From: DLKC01 sp002478885
Lineage (GTDB): Bacteria > Bacteroidota > Bacteroidia > Chitinophagales > Chitinophagaceae
Assembly: GCA_046329585.1 (NCBI GenBank)
Contig: JAXLUI010000002.1
Location: 868,001 to 932,000 of the forward strand
DNA: 64,000 nucleotides
Reading direction: 5' to 3'
Both the position numbers and the translations under genes were made by a program. Positions 9,192 through 18,408 of this stretch are shown here, piece by piece. The notes below the pieces were generated by a model. The model worked only from the letters and a program-made list of their open reading frames with translations. It was not told where the DNA came from and searched no databases. Each line of letters begins with the position of its first letter. The first letter of the stretch is position 1.

Positions 9192-10379
9192 CTATTTAAA
9201 ACACAAAGGCGCAAATTCACTTAAATACAATCTCCATGAATTCCAGTCGTGGGTTCCCTCATTTTCCCGGTAAGTATATTTCAAACCGACTTCATCATAA
9301 AGTGCTCTTAGTTTTACAACTGTTCCATACAGGAAATCGCTTTTGCCAATTCCTATCCAGTACACTTTCGGGCTTGCAGCGATTAATGCTTTTAATTGCG
9401 CAACATGCTGATCTTTGTTATAATCCGGGTTGGGATTATTACCAAAAGACGAAAACAGGCCCATGCTCATCACGCCGATGTATTTGAACATGGCCGGGTT
9501 TGCGTTTGTAATATTTTGCGTTTGAAATCCACCCATCGAAAATCCAGTGATAGCGCGGTGATCGGCATCATTGATAGTGCGGTAATGACTTTCAATATAG
9601 GGCATTACATCTTTTACCAGGCTTTCCTCAAATTTTCCCGATGCCATGGAGCCAATGCCGCCCGGTATCTTGTTTTGCATTTCAGCCGGCCGATCTAACG
9701 GCGCCGCCGGAGTGTTTGGATTCCCGTTGGTGATCACAACGATCATCGGGACCGCTTTACCCGAGGCAATTAAATTATCAATCATATAATTTGCACGCCC
9801 CCGGCTTAACCACCCTTCTTCATCGCCACCACCGCCATGCAGTAAGTACAACACGGGGTATTGCTTATTGCTTTTATCATAGCCCGGCGGCGTATAGATA
9901 AACATACGGCGTTGCGCTCCGCTGATAGTTGGCGAGTTATACCAGGCAGCTTTGATGTCGCCATGTGGCACGGGCTTCACATCAATCACATCGGCCATGG
10001 CACCCGGCACTATTAACCTGTTTTGTATCCATGCACCATCTCTTGTAACCATGTTGTTCGTTGGGTCAAGAATGGGTATACCATCAAGTATAATGTCGTA
10101 TTCATACATATCCGAAACCAGGGGGCCGACTTTCACCTCGAATACCGAATCTCTTTTTTCCATTGCCATCATCTTACCGGTTGCCCAGGTACCGGAAACC
10201 TGTGCAGTGTTGGCATTTGGTGCTTTTACCCGAAAAATGACCGAGTTATCCGGCAAAACTTCAGGGGAAATAATATTACTTGGCTGCCGCTGTGCATTAC
10301 CTGGCTGTGGCACAATAAATATCAGCAGCATACCGCAGACGAAAGCATTGTTGCTGAATAAGGCCATTATTTTTTTCAT
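9192..10379 (-). CDS. secreted CE1-like esterase with N-terminal E-set domain
   Basis: 395 residues from the ATG at 10379; an upstream TTG at 10388 is less likely. Signal peptide, then an E-set/CBM48-like beta-sandwich (SVIFRVKAPNANTAQVSGTW to about residue 120), then an esterase-D alpha/beta hydrolase domain: YPVLYLLHGGGGDEEGWLSR, nucleophile Ser in ITGFSMGGFQT, and likely catalytic His in NEGTHDWNSWR. This architecture is shared by feruloyl and acetyl-xylan esterases of Bacteroidota, which remove acyl groups from plant polysaccharide side chains in the periplasm. It lies between the sugar kinase and DUF1593 genes, linking sugar uptake to cell wall glycans. Confidence 0.85.
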   Translation of the reverse strand: MKKIMALFSNNAFVCGMLLIFIVPQPGNAQRQPSNIISPEVLPDNSVIFRVKAPNANTAQVSGTWATGKMMAMEKRDSVFEVKVGPLVSDMYEYDIILDGIPILDPTNNMVTRDGAWIQNRLIVPGAMADVIDVKPVPHGDIKAAWYNSPTISGAQRRMFIYTPPGYDKSNKQYPVLYLLHGGGGDEEGWLSRGRANYMIDNLIASGKAVPMIVVITNGNPNTPAAPLDRPAEMQNKIPGGIGSMASGKFEESLVKDVMPYIESHYRTINDADHRAITGFSMGGFQTQNITNANPAMFKYIGVMSMGLFSSFGNNPNPDYNKDQHVAQLKALIAASPKVYWIGIGKSDFLYGTVVKLRALYDEVGLKYTYRENEGTHDWNSWRLYLSEFAPLCFK

Positions 10380-10454
10380 ATGACGCAATTGTATTTTTTA
10401 ATTTGTTTGTTTATCATCCTCTTAGCATGTCCTCTACGTTGCTGCGCAGCACAC

Positions 10455-11936
10455 TTAAACATGGTTCATAACAGCTTGCTTCCAACCCTCGTACCATTGC
10501 GCTGTTTTATCGTTACCCGATGGATAGGTTATCCTGTTATCAGTATGCAATTGTTGCAAATGCTGAAGACTCCGGTAAATTTTCTGCTGCAGGCCTGCGA
10601 GATAAGCCGCGCCTAACGCGGAAACATCCGCCATCCCGATATTAACAACAGGTTTACTCAAAAGGTCTGCGAGTAATTGAACAATAAAATTGTTTGAACT
10701 GATTCCGCCATCGATCATCAGTTGCTGCAACGGAATTTTTGTATCTGCTTCCATTGCGATGATCACATCTTTTACCTGGTAAGGAATGCTTTCCAGCGCC
10801 GCTCTGACGAGATGATTTTTATTCGCGCTGAAAGTTAAGCCTGATATTGACGCCTTTCTGTTCATGTCCCAATGCGGGGCACCGAGACCGCTGAATGCGG
10901 GTACCAGGTAAACGCCGTTATTATCGGCAACACTTGTGGCCATCACTTCTGTATGCTTACTATCTGTAAATAATCCCCATTCGGTTTTCAGCCATTCGAT
11001 TGTTGCCCCGCAGGTAACAATAACACCCTCCAATGCATACTGTACTTCTTCTTCTGTGCTCCAGCAAATAGTTGTTACCATGCCATTGTTGGAGTATTTC
11101 AGGTCATTACCAATATTCATCAAAATAGAACAACCTGTTCCGAGTGTTGCCTTAGCCGTTCCTTTTTGATAACAACCTTCGCCGAAAGCTGCCGCATGAG
11201 AATCGCCGATCATAGCGGAAACAGGTATTGCATTTTTTAACAAGCCATCAAAATCAGATTCGCCAAACGGGTAAGAAGACGGGTGGCATCCAGGCAGGTT
11301 AAGTTTTGATAACCCAAACTCGTTCAATAACGCTTTATCCCATGAAAGCGACGATAGGTTAAAGAACAACGTTCTTGAAGCATTCGTGTAATCGGTTGAA
11401 TAATTTTTTCCCTTGGTTAATTGATATAAAAGCCAGGTATCTACTGTTCCGAAATAGGCATTGCCCTGGGTAATGGCCCGCTTAACTGTGTCATCGTTTT
11501 CGTAAAGCCACAGCAGTTTTGTGGCCGAGAAATAGGGGTCAATAATTAACCCCGTCTTCTCTTTGATGGTTTGTTGAAGGCCCTGGCTTTTCAATCTTTC
11601 ACAAATTTCAATTGATCGCTTGCATTGCCACACAACGGCATTGTACAAAGGAACACCTTCTTCGTTCCAGAGAACAAATGTTTCCCTCTGGTTGGAGATG
11701 CCGCATGAAACAATATCGTTTGTACTGTACCCGTTGTTTGTAAATACAGCAAGACATTCCCGTACAGATGATAAAACGTTTTGGAAAATTTCCCCGGCAT
11801 CTTGCTCCACAAATCCGTTATTCAGGTAGCTTGTTTTCAGAGGCACACTACCTTTTGCGCACACTTTTCCCAACTCATCCACAATGAGTGTTTTTGTTCC
11901 GCTGGTGCCCTGGTCTATGGCTAGGATAAATTTCAT
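10455..11936 (-). CDS. FGGY-family carbohydrate kinase
   Basis: 493 residues, cytosolic. The N-terminal ATPase-fold domain has the phosphate motif LAIDQGTSGTKTLIVD and SNQRETFVLWNEEGVPLYNA, and the C-terminal domain has GLGAPHWDMNRKASISGLTF and LMIDGGISSNNFIVQLLADL, all typical of FGGY kinases. Overall it most resembles glycerol kinase, but its place downstream of a sugar ABC transporter, an isomerase and a split transketolase argues for a ketose or small-polyol substrate such as apulose, ribulose or erythrulose. Substrate residues cannot be read with confidence. Separated from the permease by 249 bases, so it may have its own promoter. Confidence 0.85.
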   Translation of the reverse strand: MKFILAIDQGTSGTKTLIVDELGKVCAKGSVPLKTSYLNNGFVEQDAGEIFQNVLSSVRECLAVFTNNGYSTNDIVSCGISNQRETFVLWNEEGVPLYNAVVWQCKRSIEICERLKSQGLQQTIKEKTGLIIDPYFSATKLLWLYENDDTVKRAITQGNAYFGTVDTWLLYQLTKGKNYSTDYTNASRTLFFNLSSLSWDKALLNEFGLSKLNLPGCHPSSYPFGESDFDGLLKNAIPVSAMIGDSHAAAFGEGCYQKGTAKATLGTGCSILMNIGNDLKYSNNGMVTTICWSTEEEVQYALEGVIVTCGATIEWLKTEWGLFTDSKHTEVMATSVADNNGVYLVPAFSGLGAPHWDMNRKASISGLTFSANKNHLVRAALESIPYQVKDVIIAMEADTKIPLQQLMIDGGISSNNFIVQLLADLLSKPVVNIGMADVSALGAAYLAGLQQKIYRSLQHLQQLHTDNRITYPSGNDKTAQWYEGWKQAVMNHV

Positions 11937-12185
11937 GAATAATGACCGATCATTTTATAATGGATAAAATACATTCCTGCGGCATTTACAATTCTTCCGG
12001 CTGAATTTGTAAAGAGTATCTATTTTGTGCGATAGCGGAAAGCCTGAAACCGTTACTGTAAATGCTTTATGCTGCCCATCGCGACAAAAGAGGAAAGGAT
12101 TGCGACGCAAGAACCGATGCCATGAAAAACAAATGCTGGTACCAGCCATACATTTACTCATCACAAAACATTCCTGGCACCCGCT
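11937..12185. repeat. intergenic gap with a partial family A repeat
   Basis: Between permease and kinase. Bases 12101-12124 (tgcgacgcaagaaccgatgcc..) match the right part of family A, including the gatgcc extension seen at 28,974 and 59,900. A 12-base palindrome gctggtaccagc occurs near 12,133. No gene is seen. Confidence 0.4.
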
Positions 12186-13172
12186 TTAATCATTTTTACT
12201 GTTCGCTTTATCAATGATCACGGCGATCAGTATCACGAACCCCTTCACCACCTGCTGCCAGAAGGGAGACACGTTCAGCAGCACCAAACCATTGTTCAGC
12301 ACTCCAATAATGATGGCGCCTAGTACCGTGCCCAACACCGTTCCCCGTCCACCCGATAATGATGTGCCTCCAATGACAACCGCTGCGATAGAATCAAGCT
12401 CATAGCCGGTTCCTGCATTGGGTTGCGCCGCATCGAGCCTTGAGGTAACAAGTATGCCGCCAACCGCGGCAAGCACACCTGCAATGCTGTAAACAATGAC
12501 TTTTATTTTTTTAATATTGATGCCGGAAAGCGTTGCTGCATTTTCATTGCCACCAATGGCATAGATGTAACGGCCAAGCCTTGTTTTATTGGTGATGATA
12601 ACCGCGACAAACACCACAAATCCGGAGATCCAGACGGGTAAAGGAATGCCAATAATCCAGCCTGTTCCTAAATAAGCGAAACTTTCGTTGAGTCCGGTAA
12701 TAGGAAACCCTTTTGTCCACAACATGGTTAGTCCCCTTGCAATCGTTAGCATGGCAAGTGTAGCAACAAACGGAGGCACTTTAAACCGGGTAATTGCCCA
12801 TCCGTTAAACCAACCCAGCAATGAACCTGCAAGCAGGCCCGCTAAAACGGCACCCATAATGGTAAAACCGATATACAGGTTTTGAGAAGGCAAGGCAATG
12901 CCATTCTTTAGCAGCCCCGCGGTAATGGCGCCACACAAGGCAAGCACCGACCCAACAGAAAGATCAATGCCTGCAGTAAGCACAACCAGCGTCATGCCAA
13001 CGGAAATACAGATGTTTACAGATATCTGCCGCATTACATTCCATGCGTTGGTGGCCGTGAGAAATTTATCTGATAGCAGGCTGATGACAACACAGAGCAG
13101 GAACAATGCGATAAGCGATTGAAACTTCGCAAGGGACTGCCGGTAATTTTTATGATTGATAATTGCTTCCAT
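12186..13172 (-). CDS. sugar ABC transporter permease (RbsC type)
   Basis: 328 residues, polytopic inner-membrane protein of the BPD_transp_2 / RbsC family. About 8-10 hydrophobic segments can be traced. The family stretch LVLTAGIDLSVGSVLALCGA lies near residue 60-80, and the C-terminal part has VVIGGTSLSGGRGTVLGTVL. It forms the channel of a CUT2-class importer with the ATPase directly upstream (3-base gap). CUT2 systems import monosaccharides such as ribose, xylose, galactose, fucose or apiose. Start is the ATG at 13172. Confidence 0.92.
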   Translation of the reverse strand: MEAIINHKNYRQSLAKFQSLIALFLLCVVISLLSDKFLTATNAWNVMRQISVNICISVGMTLVVLTAGIDLSVGSVLALCGAITAGLLKNGIALPSQNLYIGFTIMGAVLAGLLAGSLLGWFNGWAITRFKVPPFVATLAMLTIARGLTMLWTKGFPITGLNESFAYLGTGWIIGIPLPVWISGFVVFVAVIITNKTRLGRYIYAIGGNENAATLSGINIKKIKVIVYSIAGVLAAVGGILVTSRLDAAQPNAGTGYELDSIAAVVIGGTSLSGGRGTVLGTVLGAIIIGVLNNGLVLLNVSPFWQQVVKGFVILIAVIIDKANSKND

Positions 13173-13175
13173 TGA

Positions 13176-14681
13176 TCAGGTCGTTTTTGGGATTGCCGCT
13201 TTAAGTATATTATCTTCTGTTGCATCGGCTGCCGCGAATGTCGCAGTGATGTTGCCTTCCGTTATTACGAGTATCCTGTTGCACAAGGCCAGTATCTCCG
13301 GCAATTCTGAAGAGGCGATGATAATACTGAGGCCCGCTTCAGCGAGCTGTAAAATAAGTTTGTATAGCTCGTTCTTTGCATGGATGTCTATACCACGCGT
13401 GGGCTCGTCAAGCAACAGGATGGCAGGTTTTGTTGCAAGCCATTTGGCCAGCACGATCTTTTGCTGGTTACCGCCGCTGAGGTTTTTTGCAAGCTGCTGC
13501 TGGGAAGAAGACTTGATGCCAAGACTATTGATATATTTTTTTGCAAGCTGTGATTCCTTATCACTGTCAAGCAAACCCATGCGTTGTATTTGCTGTAAAG
13601 TGGTGAGGGAAATATTTGTTTTTACATCAAGCCCTAGCACAAGCCCGTCTTTTTTTCTGTCTTCCGGAACCAGCGCCAGGCCGGCGTTTATAGCATCGGC
13701 AGGACATTTGACATCGGTTGGTTTTCCATTGATCTGAATAGTGCCCGATGAACGTTTTGTATGAAGGCCGAATATTGTCTCGAACAATTCTGTGCGGCCG
13801 GCGCCCATTAAACCGAAGATGCCAAGGATCTCTCCTTTGCCTAGCGTAAAAGAAATATGTTTAAGTAATAGTTCATTTTTTCTTTCCGCATGTTTAAGGG
13901 AAAGATTATCGACCGACAACACCGCGTCGGCACCGGCTGCTGCATTGGTTCGCCTGGCAATTTTTATTTCCCTGCCTACCATCTTTTGAATAATGCTGTC
14001 ATGCGTCATTCCTTTCATATCTCCGCTTTCAATCGTCTTGCCATCACGCAGCACAACATACCTGTCGGCGATTGTAAAAAGTTCATCCAGCTTATGAGAT
14101 ATATAAACGATGGCTTTGCCCTCGCTCCGCAGCTGTGCGATAATATCAAACAAAACAGCCACCTCGCTTTCACTTATCGCGGAGGTTGGCTCATCCATAA
14201 TGATCACCTCGGCATCGCACAGCAAGGCCTTGGCAATTTCAACAACCTGCTGCTGCCCCACTTTTAATGTGGCGATCTTTGTATCGGGATCTACGGAAAG
14301 CTTAAGCTTGCTCAGCAGTTGCAGTGTTTTATCGCGCATCAGTTTTTTATCAAGGATTCCCCATGCGGTGCTGAGTTCGCGCCCCAGGAAAATATTCTCC
14401 GTAACAGATAAATAGGGGACCAGGTTTAGCTCCTGGTGAATAATAGCAATGCCCGCAGCCTGCGCCTGCCTGGTGTTTTGAAAACGCACAGGCTGACCTT
14501 TGAAAATAATACGACCGTCGTATGCGCTGTAAACACCCGACAGTATCTTCATTAGCGTAGACTTACCGGCACCGTTCTCACCAATAATCGCATTCACCTT
14601 TCCCGCATGCAACTCCATACAAATATTGTCAAGCGCTGTAACGCCGGAGAATTTCTTTGTAATATTTTCTGCTACTAGCAT
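13176..14681 (-). CDS. sugar ABC transporter ATP-binding protein (RbsA type)
   Basis: 501 residues from the ATG at 14681 (MLVAENITKKF); a TTG seven codons earlier is less likely. Two fused nucleotide-binding domains: the first with Walker A GENGAGKSTLMKIL and signature-like VGQQQVVEIAKAL and IIMDEPTSAI; the second with degenerate Walker A GLMGAGRTELFETI, intact LSGGNQQKIVLAKWL and LLLDEPTRGID. An inactive second Walker A is normal for CUT2 ATPases. It energises uptake through the adjoining permease. The 226-base gap upstream holds an inverted pair of family A repeats. Confidence 0.93.
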   Translation of the reverse strand: MLVAENITKKFSGVTALDNICMELHAGKVNAIIGENGAGKSTLMKILSGVYSAYDGRIIFKGQPVRFQNTRQAQAAGIAIIHQELNLVPYLSVTENIFLGRELSTAWGILDKKLMRDKTLQLLSKLKLSVDPDTKIATLKVGQQQVVEIAKALLCDAEVIIMDEPTSAISESEVAVLFDIIAQLRSEGKAIVYISHKLDELFTIADRYVVLRDGKTIESGDMKGMTHDSIIQKMVGREIKIARRTNAAAGADAVLSVDNLSLKHAERKNELLLKHISFTLGKGEILGIFGLMGAGRTELFETIFGLHTKRSSGTIQINGKPTDVKCPADAINAGLALVPEDRKKDGLVLGLDVKTNISLTTLQQIQRMGLLDSDKESQLAKKYINSLGIKSSSQQQLAKNLSGGNQQKIVLAKWLATKPAILLLDEPTRGIDIHAKNELYKLILQLAEAGLSIIIASSELPEILALCNRILVITEGNITATFAAADATEDNILKAAIPKTT

Positions 14682-14770
14682 GCTGATGATGATGAGTGAC
14701 AAATATTCAATAACAAGCGATATAAACTATGTAGTTTTTTGATCACTGCCTTGCCGCGCTATTCAACTTC

Positions 14771-14867
14771 GTTGCGACTATCCCGGGAGGAACGATTCGG
14801 GATCGAACACTTCAACCGCAACAATGCTGCTGAGCGGGGAACCGATGGCACAAGAGTGCGACGCAAG
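14771..14867. repeat. inverted pair of family A repeats
   Basis: A reverse-oriented long copy with internal hairpin (14771-14816, cccgggaggaacgattcggg) faces a forward short copy (14848-14867, cacaagagtgcgacgcaag). The arrangement matches those at 18,409 and 23,523. It splits the ABC operon between the DUF2291 gene and the ATPase, so it would be transcribed and could fold as a long hairpin. Confidence 0.6.
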
Positions 14868-14907
14868 TAAAGCCCAATGCACGCATTGTTGCCCGGCTCC
14901 TGGAAAA

Positions 14908-15540
14908 TCAACGCGGCACAATCTTTACATCAATCGGAACAATTTCAATGTGCGAAAGGTCGGGATGCGCTTTATTCATTTCGATCGCACCGGTAAACGT
15001 TATGGCATCTCCCTTTTTGATAACCGGCTTAAACTGCGGCAATACTTTCTCACGGATTATCCTGTTCAGTTCGGCCGACACGTTATTAAAATCCATCGTA
15101 TTCTTAAACTCGTTGATATTGATTAAACCCGTGGCATCACGAACCGCATTGCCAAAAATAAATTCGGTGGCAATCGTTCTTACAAAGGTTGTTGTATCGT
15201 CCCGCAGGGTAACGACCATATCATCATCATTCACCACTGCGACAATTCCTTTTCCACTCACCAGGAAATACCGGAGATTGCCAATGCCCAACGCATGCGA
15301 GTAATTGTCAAAGGCTCTGTTGGCATCCGCTGAAAGCATAGAGCTAAGCTGCGAAAGATCGACTGCTTTGTTAAGATTTGGAATAAGTTCATTGTTCCAG
15401 AAATCCTGCGCATATTGGGCTGCATTAAATTCCTTTGCGGTTGCCGCGGCCTTTACTTCATCCAGCTTTTTAAAATAAATGGAATTGTAGGCAACCACAA
15501 CAATTACCACGAGGGCGATGATATATTTTACAGCCTTCAT
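14908..15540 (-). CDS. DUF2291 family protein
   Basis: 210 residues: a short N-terminal membrane anchor (YIIALVVIVVVAYNSIYF) followed by a soluble domain matching DUF2291 (YAQDFWNNELIPNLNKAVDL, then YFLVSGKGIVAVVNDDDMV). Members are repeatedly found inside CUT2 sugar transporter operons of Proteobacteria and Bacteroidota, function unknown; an accessory of the transporter on the periplasmic side is an inference from context. Its ATG overlaps the TGA of the binding-protein gene by four bases (ATGA at 15537-15540), so the two are translationally coupled. Confidence 0.78.
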   Translation of the reverse strand: MKAVKYIIALVVIVVVAYNSIYFKKLDEVKAAATAKEFNAAQYAQDFWNNELIPNLNKAVDLSQLSSMLSADANRAFDNYSHALGIGNLRYFLVSGKGIVAVVNDDDMVVTLRDDTTTFVRTIATEFIFGNAVRDATGLININEFKNTMDFNNVSAELNRIIREKVLPQFKPVIKKGDAITFTGAIEMNKAHPDLSHIEIVPIDVKIVPR

Positions 15541-16508
15541 TTATTGCCCTCCTTTTTACCATAGCCTGTATAGTCATCAACATTTTGCTGCGTCACCAAC
15601 TCTACAGCCACGGGCATCTTCTGCGGAAAGTCTTTTTTGCCTTTGAAATATTCATCGGCATATTCGGCAGCCGTTTCCGCCATCACTTTTGGAAACTGCA
15701 TACCGGTTGCGACGATCTTTTTTTCCTTAATTGCATTCACCACGTCCTCCGAACCATCAAAGCCAAATACTTTTACATCATTTGCTTTACCTGCTGCAAC
15801 CAGCGCCTGGTAAGCGCCGGAAGCCATCGCATCATTGCCGCAAAAAACTGCATTGATATCTGGATGGGCCTGCAAAATAGATTCGAGCACGTCCATGGCC
15901 TTGTTCCTGTCAAAATCGGCGCTTTGCTGTGCAACCATTTTTAACCCTGGATACACATCCACCACGCTATGAAAACCTTTGGAACGGTTCCAGGTATTGT
16001 TGTCGCCAACAAGCCCGAGTATCTCCACGTAGTTTCCTTTTTTGTTCATTGCCTCAACAAAATATTTTCCAAGCGCTACGCAGCCCGAATAGTTATCCGA
16101 CAATATCTGTGATGTGGCGGCCTCAGTTGAATTGACTTCCCGGTCCATACAAAAAACAGGAACACCTGCAGCCTTAGCTTTCAGCACATTTGTTACGGAA
16201 CCATCGGCATCGGTAGGATTAAAAAGAATGGCATTATAGCCTGAAGCAATAGCGTTCTCGAAGTTGTCTGCCTCAAGCGCGGTATTGTTTTGCGAGTCAA
16301 ATATCTTGGTTTCGTACCCCAGCAATTGGGCCTTGGCAGCCGCTGTTTGCGCAAGCACAACAAACCACGGATTATTAAGCGTGGAAACAATCACCGCCAC
16401 TTTTTTCTTACCATCGTTAGCAGCGTCGCTTTGGCAACTGCTGCTAAAAACCAGGCAAATCAATGCCGTCGCAGCAAAAACATTTTTTATAGCAGCCAAT
16501 CGTTTCAT
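15537..16508 (-). CDS. sugar-binding lipoprotein of CUT2 ABC importer
   Basis: 323 residues. Signal with lipobox LVFSSSC, then a Peripla_BP_4/RbsB-type fold: KVAVIVSTLNNPWFVVLAQT at the start of the mature domain, YNAILFNPTDADGS, VFCMDREVN, and INAVFCGNDAMASGAYQAL. It captures a monosaccharide and delivers it to the permease. The Asp-Arg of CMDRE and Asn-Asp of CGNDAMA are the conserved ligand contacts of ribose/allose-type binding proteins. A lipid anchor instead of a free periplasmic form is unusual outside Bacteroidota and Gram-positives. It follows the transketolase C-subunit by 17 bases. Confidence 0.93.
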   Translation of the reverse strand: MKRLAAIKNVFAATALICLVFSSSCQSDAANDGKKKVAVIVSTLNNPWFVVLAQTAAAKAQLLGYETKIFDSQNNTALEADNFENAIASGYNAILFNPTDADGSVTNVLKAKAAGVPVFCMDREVNSTEAATSQILSDNYSGCVALGKYFVEAMNKKGNYVEILGLVGDNNTWNRSKGFHSVVDVYPGLKMVAQQSADFDRNKAMDVLESILQAHPDINAVFCGNDAMASGAYQALVAAGKANDVKVFGFDGSEDVVNAIKEKKIVATGMQFPKVMAETAAEYADEYFKGKKDFPQKMPVAVELVTQQNVDDYTGYGKKEGNK

Positions 16509-16525
16509 AAAAGAGATCGTTAGAG

Positions 16526-17509
16526 TTATAGTTCGCCTGTTATTTTTCTCATCAGTTCAAGGGCTGTGTCCGCAAGACCCTTTTCCGAAATACCATAATG
16601 ATGGAATATTTCATTTTGTGAGCCGGTAACCGTATACTCATCAGGTATACCAGTAATTTTAAAGGGTTTCATGATGCCGTTTTGCAACAGAAAAGAAGCG
16701 CAGGCCTCACCCAGTCCGCCATAGACGCTGTGCTCTTCAACAGTTATAATCGTCCTGCATTTTTTCGCGGCTAATGCAAGCAAGTCATAGTCCAGTGGCT
16801 TGATTGTATGCATACTGATCACTGCTGCATGAATATTATTTTCCGCCTCCAGTTTTCTTGCTGCCTGCAATGCCGGGTATACAGTTTCTCCCGTCGCAAT
16901 AAAAGCAACATCATCGCCATCGCGAATGATCCTACCCTTCCCGAACCGGAACGACTGGTCGCTTTCCTGCGGGAGGTCGGGCATTTGCTTCTTTCCAAAA
17001 CGCAGGTACACCGGCTTACCTGCTGCTGCTGCCAGCTTAATCGCTGCTGCTGTTTCGTAGTTATCAGCGGGCGCTACAATTGTTATATTATTAATAGCGC
17101 GGAGCACGGCAAAATCATGCAGGCTATGGTGTGTTGAACCCAGTGCACCATAACTTACCCCTGCACTGATACCAATGAGCTTTACGGGATTGTCAGAATA
17201 GGCAACATCATTCTTAATCTGCTCCAATGCTCTCGCTGTAAGAAAACAGGCCGGCGAAACGGCAAATGCTTTCTTGCCCGCCGATGCAAGTCCCGCAGCC
17301 ACACCAACAAGATTTTGTTCTGCGATGCCAATCTCCACCAGTTGTTTTGGGAAGCGCTGGCCAAATGGCACCAGTTTACCTGAACCGCGTGAATCACTGG
17401 TCACCACAACAATATTGCGGTCAACGGCCGCAAGTTCCTGCAGCGTTGAAGAAAACACTTCAAGATTTGCTTTACCGCTGATTGTTTTATTTTCTGCTAC
17501 TGCTTCCAC
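16526..17509 (-). CDS. transketolase C-terminal subunit
   Basis: 327 residues: pyrimidine-binding and C-terminal domains of transketolase as a separate chain. VEIGIAEQNLVGVAAGLASA carries the catalytic Glu that activates thiamine diphosphate, SAGVSYGALGSTHHSLHDFA follows, and the last ~120 residues form the Rossmann-like C-domain (VEEHSVYGGLGEACASFLL). A GTG at 17509 is the only plausible start. It is paired with the N-subunit 22 bases upstream. Split transketolases in sugar operons include AptA/AptB, which act on apulose 4-phosphate; this pair probably has a specialised sugar phosphate substrate. Confidence 0.92.
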   Translation of the reverse strand: MEAVAENKTISGKANLEVFSSTLQELAAVDRNIVVVTSDSRGSGKLVPFGQRFPKQLVEIGIAEQNLVGVAAGLASAGKKAFAVSPACFLTARALEQIKNDVAYSDNPVKLIGISAGVSYGALGSTHHSLHDFAVLRAINNITIVAPADNYETAAAIKLAAAAGKPVYLRFGKKQMPDLPQESDQSFRFGKGRIIRDGDDVAFIATGETVYPALQAARKLEAENNIHAAVISMHTIKPLDYDLLALAAKKCRTIITVEEHSVYGGLGEACASFLLQNGIMKPFKITGIPDEYTVTGSQNEIFHHYGISEKGLADTALELMRKITGEL

Positions 17510-17531
17510 TCTGTAAGGTTTCTGCTTGTTA

Positions 17532-18350
17532 TTAAATCGTTACACTATCCAACTCTTCCAGCGCCTGTTGGTATTGCTGTTCGTTGGGTACGCCATGATG
17601 CCATTTCACATGATGCTCCATATAACTTACACCCTTGCCTTTTACAGTATGTGCAATAATAAACGAAGGCTTGCCAGCTTCAAATGGCAGTGCGTCAAAA
17701 GTGGATATCAATGCTTCGATATCATGACCATCAACATGCTTTACTGACCAGCCAAAGCTCTCCAGTTTTGCGTCGATAGGTTCGGTATTGCAAACCTCTG
17801 CCGTGGTTCCGGAAATCTGTAGCTTATTATAATCAAGAATGGCGCAGAGGTTATCCAGCTTATAATGCGATCCTGTTAAAAACGCTTCCCAGTTTGAGCC
17901 TTCCGGTAATTCACCATCACCCAACAGGGTAAATACGCGAAAATCTCTGTCATCCATTTTTGCTGCAAGTGCATTACCCACCGCCATCGGCAAACCATGG
18001 CCAAGTGCGCCGGTGTTCTGTTCCACCCCATTTACTTTTTTGGTGGGGTGGCCTATATAATTTGATTGGTACCTGCACAGCGTTTCCAGGTCCTGCTCAG
18101 GAAAGAAACCCTTATCTGAAAGCACCACGTACAAAGCCTCCACCGTATGCCCTTTACTTTGTATATAGCGGTCACGGTCGGGTGAAGAAAAGTTTGCAGG
18201 ACTTACGTTTAAAACATGATTGTATAATACATTCAGTATATCGATGCAGGAAAGGCTTCCACCTGTATGGCCGGCATTTGCACCCACGATATACTGCAGT
18301 ATTTTTTTCCTGTAGTTAACCGATCTGTTCTTTAGTTCTTTCGCTGTCAT
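17532..18350 (-). CDS. transketolase N-terminal subunit
   Basis: 272 residues from the ATG at 18350 (MTAKELKNRSVNYRKKI). The frame stays open upstream to 18446, but that extension runs through a family A repeat, so it is not coding. This is the ThDP-diphosphate-binding half: GANAGHTGGSLSCIDIL, SKGHTVEALYV, NTGALGHGLPMAVGNALA, and GDGELPEGSNWEAFLTGSHY with the downstream LDYNKLQ. It must pair with the C-subunit to make an active site. Downstream of the isomerase gene, from which a ~240-base repeat-filled gap separates it. Confidence 0.92.
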   Translation of the reverse strand: MTAKELKNRSVNYRKKILQYIVGANAGHTGGSLSCIDILNVLYNHVLNVSPANFSSPDRDRYIQSKGHTVEALYVVLSDKGFFPEQDLETLCRYQSNYIGHPTKKVNGVEQNTGALGHGLPMAVGNALAAKMDDRDFRVFTLLGDGELPEGSNWEAFLTGSHYKLDNLCAILDYNKLQISGTTAEVCNTEPIDAKLESFGWSVKHVDGHDIEALISTFDALPFEAGKPSFIIAHTVKGKGVSYMEHHVKWHHGVPNEQQYQQALEELDSVTI

Positions 18351-18408
18351 CTCAAATAAAGTGTTGATATTTTTCTGAACCCGGCTGATGTATCGCTTTT
18401 CAACTTCC

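Noticed and set aside
10455..11936. Plain glycerol kinase (glpK) assignment
   Set aside because: Sequence motifs fit, but the operon contains a sugar importer, isomerase and split transketolase and no glycerol facilitator or dehydrogenase; left as FGGY kinase of unknown substrate.
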